DNA from: Leptasterias polaris
Taxonomy: Eukaryota; Echinodermata; Asteroidea; Forcipulatida; Asteriidae
DNA: 64,000 nt
Reading direction: 5' to 3'
Assembly (NCBI GenBank): GCA_037783415.1
Contig: JAZGTN010000025.1
Location: forward strand, 5,270,001 to 5,334,000
Below are positions 54,225 through 64,000 of this stretch, piece after piece (position 1 is the stretch's first letter; the number at the start of each line of letters is the position of its first letter). The notes beneath the pieces are model-generated. The model ran no database searches. It was given only the letters and a program-made list of their open reading frames with translations, and was not told where the DNA came from. A program made the translations under genes and the position numbers.

Positions 54225-54525
54225 AAGAGCACTAGAGAGCTGTTGATATTTATAAAACATTTTTAGAAACAACACCCTTTGAAGTAATGCAGTTTTAGAG
54301 AAAGAGGTAAATTTTCACCCAATAATTTGAATGGCTTCAGGCTCGAAGCCTTTCACAGGCATCTGCAAGCACACAATTATCTGCAACGGGGGTGTTTTTT
54401 TTTCTTTCAATGACCAAGTGACCACAAATTTCCACAGGTTTGTTATTTTATTCATATGTTGGGATACACCAAGTGAGGAAACTGATCTTTGACAATTACC
54501 AAAAGTATATCCTACCTTTAAGCTC
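54225..54525 (+). repeat. Family E repeat
   Basis: TTGAAGTAATGCAGTTTTAG, AGCACACAATTATCTGCAAC, CCACAGGTTTGTTATTTTAT, GGGATACACCAAGTGAGGAA and CTTTGACAATTACCAAAAG follow the family E order. Confidence 0.75.
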
Positions 54526-56227
54526 GAATGACCCCCCAAAATAAATCTCAATTTAGTGGTGCTTTAAAATGAAAATTACTAGCAAAGATGATTAACACAT
54601 TAATCGATTAGGAAAACGAATAATAATGAAATGTTCGGGTCATTAACGAACACAAATAAATTGTCAATCATTAATTGTCAATCAATAATGAAATTATCAA
54701 AATAACCAGGAGTTACTGGTTCGAGGGCCAAGTCCCATTGGGTTTAATAAGTATATACAAGTGAATAACGAACCAATTATTCCCAATTTAAAGCATCAAA
54801 TCCGTACAAGTTACTCCCCCAGTGTATTGATTGCACATTTGTGTGGCATTTCGGGAGTAGAGTTTCAGGTCTGGAGTTTCCTAAAGTAGTGAAACGAAAT
54901 ATTGGCAACACTGCAGATTGTTCGCCCGCGGTGTGCTACCCGCGTATGAATAACATACCTATAAACCTACAAAAACAGACACAAAAAACTACATTATCTC
55001 AAACAAATATACTGTTCTATATTTCTGAGGCTTGTGACATGCAACTGCTCAGCAATTGAATCCAAAGGCGAATAAATTAGACACAAAAAAGTGTTTTTAA
55101 CATTATTTTAAAATTAGTTCATATTGTCACCGACGCCACGAACTAACACACACCTACAACTATAGAAGAAACGGCGTCTAAAGTTGAACGCTTAAAATAC
55201 CAATACTCTTCAGAATTGTCATAGTGTTTTTAACTGGAATTCTGAAAATAGACACTTGATGCTTTGAACAGCCAGGTAGTATTTCTACATCTATAACATA
55301 ATACAATGTTAAAGTAAAAAATTATACCGAATTGCGCATTCCCATAAAATTGGTGCATGCAGTATCGCCCATTATGCATGTCACAAAGCGCATGATCGGC
55401 GCGCAATTATTCTGGGTGATTTCCGAGTCCAAGCAAAATTGGCAATCATCACGGTGCGCTGATTTTGAAACAATGCGGTACACAACTATAAAACCAGGCA
55501 TAGTTACAGCATGGCGTCCATAGTGGTAGCTTAAATATTGTACGATGGTTTCCCAAGATGCATTGCGGTATATTTGTAAGATGGCATTTGTGTCTATTGC
55601 TCATTTACGTTCTACCCTCTCTGTCAATAACTGTATAAATACTTTCAAAACCATTAAAACTTTATATATGAAGAGTTTTTTGAGGTCAGTAAAACTTGTA
55701 CAGCTTTGAAACCATCCTTGACAAGAATACCTATAAAACATCCAAGTAAAACATAAGTTTTTCTTTTTTGAGATCGTACAAACCCATTTTGACAAGTTCC
55801 ATCCACTCATATTGCCAATCTTCCTCTGAGGTCCTTTTGCAACAAATTTGAAGGTTTCATGCGTTGCATCAAATCGAAAATCAAACTCGAGGCTCTCTAC
55901 TCTAAAGATCAGATGCCTTTAACCGCAAGAAACATTGTTGATAAACTAAGAAATAAATAAACAATGCAGATGTTTTGCTACCTTTTCGGATGCCAATTGA
56001 ATGTCAGAGGCACTTGCTTTCTGTATTTATTTTACAACTTAAATGCGCTAACATCTGGAGATACGAATCTTTAGATTCTAACATCCACCCATTCCTTGAA
56101 TCATTAAAAAGCATCGCCGTTTTCCTAGGAAGCCTTCTGGTTACGTGGCTGAAGCGCTTGTGTAAGTTAACATGAAGTGCACACATGAAGTGTTTGTCGA
56201 AGCACTTGCGTTGGCGAGGAGCGAAAC

Positions 56228-56229
<2 letters not shown>
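54526..56229. other. Unassigned stretch
   Basis: Only short frames and AT-rich sequence; nothing supported. Confidence 0.3.

Positions 56230-56261
<32 letters not shown>
56230..56261 (+). repeat. Poly-T tract, about 30 bp
   Basis: An uninterrupted T run following GAAACTGTA. Confidence 0.9.
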
Positions 56262-56587
56262 CAAGGTTTTGTTCTGATAATGTATGCACGTGATCACCGC
56301 TTTGACGTTTTGAAGACATTTAATATTGCGAGGCTCTTTCACTGGCATCTCTTTTTCGAGTGTGTATAACGCATATTCTCATCGATAGGAAGTGCAATAA
56401 CCAGCGATGGGGGAAAGGGTATGAAATTCCCCCATTCTATGTTAAATCATATTTGTAAACCGATGGGATAGATATCAACACAATATCTGTATAGGAGTCT
56501 GCATTTCATATAATTTGCTTTTCACATTTTCTATATAAGGCTGGTTGGTTTAAGTACAGCTGTTTGTTAAATTTCAAAACATGTTTT

Positions 56588-56885
56588 AAAGGCAAAGTAT
56601 ACGTTTTGAAATTGTCAAAGACCAGAATCCTCACTTGGTGTGCCCCAACACTATGTATAAAATAACAAGCCTGTAAAAATGTGGTCATCGTATTTTCAAG
56701 AAAATAATGAAAAGAAAAGAAACTTTTTGAAGAGAATTATATGTGCTTTCAGATTCTTGAGAACTCTGGAATAGTGTTCGATGGACTTCAATCATCTTAA
56801 GTTTGACAATGATCCCCGCCAGAGGTTCCCCCACTTTTTGCGAAGGAAGATTACGTAATGATTGTGATAAAAGAAAGGAAAACAC
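56588..56885 (-). repeat. Family E repeat, reverse copy
   Basis: AAATTGTCAAAGACCAGAAT, CTCACTTGGTGTGCCCCAAC and ATAACAAGCCTGTAAAAATG are the reversed family E end. The far half is diverged. Confidence 0.6.
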
Positions 56886-57949
56886 AAGTTTTAGGAAGAC
56901 GAAGAGGGGGGCCGAACTGTTTCAGAGGGTTTGTGGAGCTTCAAAGATAAGGGTCATTTGTTTGTAGGCATCACAATTAAATTTCAATAGTGAAAGCTTA
57001 GACTAATTAAATGGCATGGTTTCTTGACGAAGCAACCTCATATCAAACTCTCTGATAACGAGGTTACGTAAGGCTTCCTCAAAGGGCTGATTTTGTTGCA
57101 CTTCTAGCATTAATGGTAATTTCAATAAATATAAGGTTTATGCCCCCGTGGTGGAGTTGACATTTTGTGTGGTGGTGTTTTTAAGACGTCTTACGTTAAT
57201 TGGATCCGGGTGTTTGAGTGATCGAGGACAAACATGGAAACTACAATGGGATCTTCTCGATTTACGGGCCCAATAAACATCCGTGGTTGCGCGTGTGTTT
57301 CGTTTTTCTGTATTTGTTTGTTTATTTGTTTGTTTTTAAGAAGTTTAATTGACTTTACTTCCGGAAGGATAAACTTTTCTGCATTTATTCTTCGTGTACC
57401 ACACCATCAAACCCACCTGTTTAATGGTCACATTTTGGAGTAAAAACAATGAAAAACTCTTCAGGCCTATAACTAGATTGTGCGCATTTTACACGTGCTT
57501 ATAATTAGTTTTATCACTTGGGAATTCAATTATTTTTTTAATAAATGCTTGTGGTGTCTTGCCATTTTCATTGATATACACATTGTTTAGAATTACGTAT
57601 GAACTTTATACTCAGTAAGCGTAGAAACTCAAACAAATGAAACTGAAACTCGCCCATCAGAACAATAACCGATCTGCATCAGTGCCGCATATCTTTAAAC
57701 ACTGCAGGTATTTACCTCTCTGTCAAGGTAAATTGCCAACGCCTCTCACTTTTCTTAAACGGACGTGACTGGCATAGCGACTGCATCACTAGATTTGGGG
57801 GGTAGACTTTACCCGCAAAGACAGTTTCAAAAGGAGAAGGTAGAAATCTTATTCCCTGACCGAGAACAATCCACTGACTTCTTTTGAAAGCAGGGTGTAC
57901 TTTGGGGAACTACTCCACAAGTTAATGATCATAAAAACTTTCGTGGTAT
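56886..57949. other. Unassigned stretch
   Basis: Nothing supported; TTTGTTTATTTGTTTGTTT at 57316-57334 is simple sequence. Confidence 0.35.
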
Positions 57950-58235
57950 AAAAGCACTGGAGAGCTGTTGATGAAAACGTTGTTAGAAACTTTGTTTGTA
58001 ATTTTTCAACAACAAAAATTGAAATTGAGAAAGGGCTTAGGCGTGAAGCCTTTTGCGGCATCTGAAAGCACACGATTCTATGCAACAGGGGTGTTTGTCT
58101 GTTTATTGTTTTCTTGCAACTTCAATGGCCAATTGAGCAGGTTTGTTAAATATTGCACTTGTGGGATACACCAAGAGGGAATACTGGTCTTTGACAAGTA
58201 CGAAAAGTATACATCGCTTTTGCAGGTATTATCAG
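57950..58235 (+). repeat. Family E repeat
   Basis: AGAGCTGTTGATGAAAACG, GCATCTGAAAGCACACGATT, AACAGGGGTGTTTGTC, GGGATACACCAAGAGGGAAT and CTTTGACAAGTACGAAAAG match the family E order. Confidence 0.7.
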
Positions 58236-58262
58236 GATAAAAAACATCATACAAATAGTTTC

Positions 58263-58608
58263 ATTTTAGTCTGAAAGCTTACTGATACGAAGTTCATACT
58301 AGGACTTTTTTCTGTGAAATAATTGCCTCTGAAATGAAGTCATATTCGAGAAAACTGTACCTGAAAACCTTCGAGAACGCTGCAACAGCTGATTTCGGTT
58401 GTTCACAATCCAAATTAAGATTGTGTTTACATGCTGAACATTGAGGGTTTTGGGGTTTTTTTTTTTTCACCTTCTGACTCACACAGGAGATTTTGCTAAA
58501 ATTTTCTACATAACAGGTTTGTTATTTCATGTATGTGGTTGATCACACAAAACATGAACACTGTCTCTGACTATTTTGTTATCTCTACCAATCATGTATA
58601 ATAACTTC
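58263..58608 (+). repeat. Family D repeat
   Basis: GTCTGAAAGCTTACTGATAC, ATATTCGAGAAAACTGTACC, CATGTATGTGGTTGATCAC and CTACCAATCATGTATAATA are in family order. It lies just downstream of a family E copy. Confidence 0.75.
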
Positions 58609-58836
58609 ATGGAGATAATATCAACGGATTTAAGAAAGTTCGAGCACGTTTACCCTTTCTTTTCAAAATGTATATTCTGCGAATTTGGGTTTTCATCGGC
58701 GATTTCTTTGTTGTTTTCTTCCCACTCGCATATTCAGGGCTATGGGTTACAGCATCGGGAACAGTGGGGGATTTAAAAAGATTATTTGTGTTTTAAAAAA
58801 ATCCCGGAAAAGTATCCTACCGTCTTTAAATAATTG

Positions 58837-58980
58837 TGTTTGTTTGTTTGTTTGTTTGTTGGGTGGGTTGTTTGTTGGGGTGTTTTTTGAGTTGTTTGTT
58901 TGTTTGTTGGGTTGTTTGTGTGTTGGGTTGTTGGGGTGTTTGTTTGTTTGTTTATCGGTTTGTTTGTTTGTTTGTTTTTT
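58837..58980 (+). repeat. (TTTG)n / (GTTTGT) simple repeat
   Basis: A tract of TTTGTTTGTTTG interspersed with GGGTGGGTTG and GGGTTGTTGGGG. Frames in it are low complexity. Confidence 0.8.
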
Positions 58981-59706
58981 AATTGGGGGATACAATATTT
59001 CATTCAAATTGTAAATTTTGAGAACTTGGTTTTTCAATTGCACAGTTCTGAACATATCTTTGTGGTGTTCTCACATACAGGCTTCCGGGTAACAGTGCCA
59101 GGAACTTTGGATGAAATAAAAGCCTTCTTTGTGTTTAAGCAAAAAATAAAAAATTAATAAAAATCATACCTTCTTTAAATAAGTTTTTTTTAATTTCAAG
59201 GGGTAATATAAACACACACAACTTCATTCAAAATTTTAATTCTGAGAACCTTTTCTTGAACGTAGAAAATCCGACACTTTCAAAAAAACAAAATCAATAC
59301 CTAACTCTCCGCTTAATGCTGGGAGTCTCCATCGTTTCGGATCAAACACACGATCTGGAACCGGATAAACGTCAAAGACGTTTTTAACACACGAGTCTCA
59401 AAAGATTGGCATCTTGAAAACAAATTAATTGACACATAGCATTTTGATAAGGGAGAAATGCAGACGAGCGTAATAAGAATCGACATGCCAAAGGCCTGTC
59501 ACTATAGGAGCTGCTACAAACAGAATTGGTTGAATCAAATATCATCAAAGGACTTGTATTTATTGGGGGGGAAATGTGTACAAAATGGCCCGAGCCCCGA
59601 GGACTGTCTTGTTACATTTCTGGTGTTTTGATGTTGTGAATTTGTCTACGAAAGTCTGTTTTTGGCATTTTGAAGATTAATTTTCCCAGGTCGTATCATA
59701 AGGTGT
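58981..59706. other. Unassigned stretch
   Basis: Nothing supported. Confidence 0.3.
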
Positions 59707-59818
59707 GATCCCTGGCTACACGGCAGCTGACGGTTGTCTGCCTTCTGACTGGCACCCCGAACAAAGATATTGACAAAAAAGGGAGACCAACAACATGGGG
59801 CTAGATAACTCAGTTGGT
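59707..59818 (+). mobile_element. tRNA-Lys-like SINE, truncated after the A box
   Basis: The leader GATCCCTGGCTACACGGCAG through GGGAGACCAACAACATGGGG and the head start GGCTAGATAACTCAGTTGG match 23682-23800. Sequence then diverges at once. Confidence 0.7.
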
Positions 59819-59939
59819 AATTACATTTTAACTGGTGCAGATATTTCACGAAATATCAATCGGTAAATTTGGGCATCATGTATGAGAACAATAGCATGTA
59901 CGATGTGTCTGGCAACTAACGAAAGCCAACCTAGGGTCT

Positions 59940-59981
59940 GGGAGTGGCGTCAATTTTAACACCCAAGTTTTTGCAGTGTAT
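59940..59981 (+). repeat. Family A MITE, single end
   Basis: GGCGTCAATTTTAACACCC followed by TTTTTGCAGTGTAT is the right end of family A. Confidence 0.55.
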
Positions 59982-61045
59982 TTGGAACGTAGTCTAATCT
60001 CATGTTATCAACACACACAAAAACCCAAAACCATCAAATTCTCATAACTCTTACTATTTTATTTTTGATTGCATAGTCATTGGAAATTTTAATCAATGCA
60101 TTCACCAACATCAATGCAACTTCAAAAAGGCTAAGAATAGTATGTTCCCGTGTCACCAAAATGTAACCGCATTATCGATTGCGTTTCCTTTGACTGTCCT
60201 TTTGACTATCACCACCGGTAGGGCTGTTGTACTCTACCATTGTTCTAACACTCGGATCTCGTATGAACCACATTGGTGAAAGCATAAAACAGAATCAACC
60301 CAGATTGGTTGAAAGATGAAACTTAATACATAATTCTTTAATACACAGTTTTTAACAAAAGGGTCTGTGATAAAACAATGTAACGGGAAACGAGCTAGCC
60401 CAAACGAGCCTTATTGAATTAACCTATATCTGGGTCAAAGTAAAGCGCGTTACTTTATACAAATTATCATAGGGTTTAAATTGACTGAACCACAAAGCGG
60501 TTAAAATTATCAGTACTCAATAAACTTTTTATTTTTTTCAACCTTCTTGATAAAGCCCAAGGGGATCGCTTTCAAATTTATATTTGAACTTGTTGTTCAC
60601 TTCCACATAACATGCATGCAAGGAGTATATTTCTGCTTGAAGTATTGAATGCTTGCGTGAATAGTAAAATTAAGCTCACCACTGAATGGAAGTAGAAGAC
60701 GAAGACAGTTTTGTTACTCGTGAACCACCCACTTTCATTATTCCTAACCCCACCCCTATAAAGGATTGTAGACCAATCATTGTGACACTTGAAAATAGTG
60801 AAATGTTAAGATTCTTTGCTCCTATTCAAAGTAAAATATTGTACAAATAAAAGCAAAACAAAAATAATAAAAAAATGGGGTCGTCGAAAACGGCTCTTTA
60901 AGGAGCCCAAGCAAGACTTTGTATCACTGAAGCAAACTTATTTTTTTAAAGTCAATGACTTTTTGGCTCCTGTCGTTCTGCAACGTTCTAAACTTTCTTC
61001 TTGACTGGCTTCTTATAGTATCTCCCAGAAGTCTCATTTAAATGT
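59982..61045. other. Unassigned stretch
   Basis: Nothing supported. Confidence 0.3.
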
Positions 61046-61382
61046 TTTATACTGGGTTGGTAGAGCTGACAAAATAGTCGCAGACAGTGTTCATGTTTTG
61101 TGTGATCAACCATACATGAAATAACGAACCCTTAACATTGTGGGCTATAGTAATAATCCGTTGTGTAAGTCAGATAAAAATAGTGTAAAACCGTACACAA
61201 TTTCCAGCATGAAAACACGTAGTCCCTAATTTCGGTTTAACAACCAAACTCAGCTGTTGCGTTTCCTTTAAGTTTACAGTTTTAGTTTTCTCGATTACGA
61301 CTTCATTTCAGAGGAAAACATTTCTCAGAAAAAGAAATTGTTCTAAGTATAAACTTCATACTGAAAGCTTTCATACTAAAAT
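61046..61382 (-). repeat. Family D repeat, reverse copy
   Basis: TTTATACTGGGTTGGTAGAG, CAAAATAGTCGCAGACAGTG, GTGATCAACCATACATGAA and CATACTGAAAGCTTTCATAC are landmarks in reverse order. Confidence 0.75.
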
Positions 61383-61854
61383 AAAACACGAAGGTTTGTC
61401 GAAGGTTTCATTAAACAACATTATCGATACATGAATACAGGGCGCCACCAAGCGTTTGCCTCTCAGAGAAGCCGTTTTTTTTGTTTTCACTCTGAACATC
61501 ATAGGGAAAGTGAACGTCGTCTGACATTTCCAAACGCCTCTTTTTTTCATCGAAGAACTGAAATCCGTTTTGTTCGAAAAGGTCAAATTCAAAAGGTTAT
61601 TAGTTAAATTCGGCTTGCTTCACGTGATGTTGTGCTGTCATTTACTGGAAGACCCTCTATGTGCATTTAAAACCCTGTAGCGAGGGACTTGTTTGGCTGA
61701 ACGTCCCGTGGTACGTTGCCAGCACATGCTTACAAAGCCTTCCCATAATGGTTAGTATTGCACAGTAGTTTTTTATCAAACCGTGTTGTTCGCATGTCTA
61801 TGTGTTGCCTGGATTAATTTAAGCTTTTTTGTTTTACAATTAGGTTTCATCAAC
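61383..61854. other. Unassigned stretch
   Basis: Nothing supported. Confidence 0.3.
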
Positions 61855-62060
61855 CAGTGACTGTTGACACACTGATTTTGTACACAAATCACTGACCCCT
61901 GTTAATTGACACTCCCTCTATGATGCGTGGCATGGTCCAGCTTAGGATATCATGGCATTATGAGTTGACCAGTGTGTACAATGTGGTTAAGACAATGGAC
62001 ATATAAATATGTGTCAACATGTGCCGATATCGGCCCTCGTTGTTGTGTGTTAAAGATAGT
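61855..62060 (+). repeat. Paralogous segment, unoccupied (empty site)
   Basis: This is homologous to 48185-48640 but reads straight through TTGACCAGTGTGTACAATG, where the other copy is split by the 251-bp element 48312-48562. Confidence 0.7.
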
Positions 62061-62635
62061 GCTGCATTCTCGTGTTCGCGGAAGAAATAATGACAATAAA
62101 ACATCTCTTCTGAGCGAAGCTCTTAGTGGCGATCTATATTATGAATCGAGAGGTAGCACCTTTAACAGCTGACGTTATCGAATCAAAGCAACTATAACGT
62201 CACCGAAACGTACAGAATGAGAATGCTGGCGCAAACGCCCGGTTTTCAGAAACACGTCAGTAATGTTGATTAAATTTCAATTGAATTGCAGACACCATAA
62301 GTTTATCAATTGTCTTCTATGTATAGCTGAAGTGCATGTGGCAAATTCGTTTGCTTGGCTGTTGGGGAAAAATCACTAAATGTGCAGCCCTTTTGTTTGT
62401 CTTTCAGTCAACTCGATAATAGCAAAACTTAGGCTTGAAAGCAAGAACAGCCCGGTGCAATTGTTTTTCTTTCGCGATGACATTTAGATTTTGTTTGCAC
62501 GAGTCAAAGGTCAAACTCAATTCCGTTTTGATTGGATGTCAACAAGATTCAGGAACGAACTGACAATGCTCTGTACAAAACAAAACGTTTAAAATGTCGT
62601 CGACTGTGGTTAAGTTTGGACCAAATCTACTATGA
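62061..62635. other. Unassigned stretch
   Basis: Nothing supported. Confidence 0.3.
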
Positions 62636-62790
62636 AGGTGGTTAAACGTATTGGCATTTTACACAATTTTAACGTGAGGTTAGGGATTTGTATTTTGCCT
62701 AAATTTTCATAAGGATTCTCTATTTGTGCACATTGATTGCATCAAAAAAACTCAATTTGACCCAGGAGCACCTCTTTACAACAAACCCGA
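62636..62790. repeat. Family H foldback fragment
   Basis: AATTTTAACGTGAGGTTAGG and AAACTCAATTTGACCCAGGA correspond to arm sequences of 12323-12876 and to the fragment at 33.8 kb. Confidence 0.55.
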
Positions 62791-63857
62791 AACACCCAAC
62801 CACACAGAGATCCTTGTCTTTTGATTGGTGAAATATGCGTCACGTGTCACCCATTTATTTTGTCATGCCATTCTTTGCCGTGCTATTAGCTGCTACGCTC
62901 TAATAGATCAATATTGGATACATATGGGTGCACTCATATGAATCTAATTTGTTTTATAATGTAAGTTTGGACAATAAAAACTAACCAAAAGGCCTAAATA
63001 ATAAGAAAATCACCAACTTGTTTCCCCTTCATCGTGTTGCTGCTGTCCTAAAGGTCCTCCTGGTGAATTTCAGCAAAACAATAAATCAGTTCCAACAAGA
63101 TGCGTTCAAATTCACAAATGTTTTCCTAATTCATTCAAACTATAGGATTTCCTGTTATACTAATGCATGGCCCCGTTCTTCTCTCTCGGGTTCGCCTCAG
63201 TCATTCTCTATTTAAATTTACATAATTATATTCAACACCACATTAATTTTTCACAATTATTTAGTTGAATTTCTTCTACCTATTTGCCATTGATGAAAAT
63301 GAATTGTTGACAAGCCTCTAGCGGTTGGCCTTTGTGCGAAATTGAATGATCTGTTCGACCTCATTAGTTTTGAATGATCTTATTTGACAAGTAAATGATA
63401 AACTGTTAAAATTGAATCATTCCTGATTGATGAATGCTGATTAAACAGAGCATTCATTCTCAATCGCAATTATGAATGAGCCGATTGTTAAATTGAATGA
63501 ATTGTTGTTGAATCTGGCCGTGAAGACCTAACTAATATTTTTATTGTAAAAAATAAAACAAAACTAAAAATCGTCATCTTAGGATATGTCATAATTTTAT
63601 GAAGAAAACAAACCCCAAGTGGTATTTAAACTATGCAACCTTGCTCTAATATTTACTACAAAAGTTGATTGAAACATTTGCTTTTGTAGCTCAGTGGGGA
63701 AAAGGGACACTACTCAAATCAAATTTTCATTGAACTGTTCAAAAGTACTCTCTGTGTTCAAACTACATTATGTTCATGATTGGGTAATCTGTTGAATTGT
63801 CATTTTTTTGCTGACTGCTGTATAATCTTTTATTGTTTTTTTTAACTCGTTTAATAG
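62791..63857. other. Unassigned stretch with GAATGA-rich words
   Basis: AATTGAATGATCTGTT, GAATGATCTTATTTG and ATTGAATGAATTGTTG words recur loosely at 63340-63510. No feature beyond that. Confidence 0.3.
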
Positions 63858-63964
63858 GCAGTTCGAGAAGAAACGTATCTAGTCAACGAGTACATTGAAT
63901 AGATTTGCATCAGCATTAACAACGAAGAGTTCCTCACCACATCGCAATTTAGAGTCTCAAATTG
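63858..63964 (+). other. Candidate exon (possibly non-coding or broken)
   Basis: It is preceded by a pyrimidine-rich tract and TTTAATAG, and followed by GTAAGT at 63965. One frame is protein-like (AVREETYLVNEYIE, stop, ICISINNEEFLTTSQ, then FRVSN) but holds an in-frame TAG at about 63900, and the other frames are also closed. It could be a UTR exon, a terminal exon ending at that TAG, or an exon starting at an acceptor inside (for example after CATCAG). Confidence 0.3.
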
Positions 63965-64000
63965 GTAAGTCAAATCTCTTTAGACATTCTTTCCTCAGTC

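Noticed and set aside
1..64000. CRISPR array, operon, rRNA genes or an intact viral or retroelement ORF
   Set aside because: None seen; regular repeats here are minisatellites or MITEs, and no reverse transcriptase, integrase or capsid motifs were found in the available frames.

Overview
The window reads as nuclear DNA of a marine invertebrate, most likely an echinoderm and probably a starfish. It is AT-rich, has GT-AG introns, almost no long open frames, and is packed with short non-autonomous transposons and tRNA-derived SINEs. Several repeats match element types I recall from starfish assemblies: the 'pyrimidine-box' GACCC repeats, the AGGGCCCAATTTCAT-ended element, and the long repeats ending in a ...CTATTTTGTCAGCTCTACC... 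block. The organism is an inference; no search was run.

Genes. Only one gene can be supported. At the left edge, on the + strand, lies the 3' end of a multi-exon gene: exon end 1-12, exons 845-1003 and 1730-1825, and last exon 2803-3045 with a TGA stop. All junctions are in phase 0. The encoded protein looks like the C-terminal part of a patatin-like phospholipase (PNPLA) domain followed by a polar tail. About 60 kb without a convincing coding gene follows. At the extreme right, 63858-63964 could be an exon (pyrimidine-rich acceptor, GTAAGT donor), but every frame is interrupted. Two minus-strand stretches (9177-9728 and 19259-19844) look like decayed coding sequence that I cannot name.

Layout. 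1-3.0 kb: last exons of the patatin-like gene, with three repeats in its introns. 3.4-14.4 kb: dense foldback and terminal-inverted-repeat (TIR) elements plus SINEs. 14.4-24.3 kb: a LINE-like 3' tail, a strong GC-rich palindrome at 17.2 kb, a full copy of the 3.4-kb element in inverse orientation, and tRNA-Lys-like SINEs. 24.3-25.4 kb: a nested stack of three MITEs. 26-33 kb: a tRNA-Leu-like SINE, a hAT-type element with an 8-bp target duplication, and a CAG/CAA tract. 33-45 kb: foldbacks, degenerate minisatellites, and a local rearrangement with a perfect 62-bp inverted repeat at 43.0-43.3 kb. 45.6-49.6 kb: a 1.8-kb TIR element carrying minisatellites, two more foldbacks, and an element whose empty site is preserved near 62 kb. 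50-64 kb: more copies of the main repeats and simple sequence.

How it fits together. Apart from the phospholipase end, the window is a record of transposon activity: insertions in introns (one abutting a splice donor), nesting, occupied/empty pairs and template-switch-like duplications. I found no operon, CRISPR array, rRNA gene, functional tRNA gene, or anything I could defend as an undescribed biological system. The best leads are the nested stack, the perfect inverted repeat carrying a captured neighbour segment, and the shared TAGAC termini of several MITE families.
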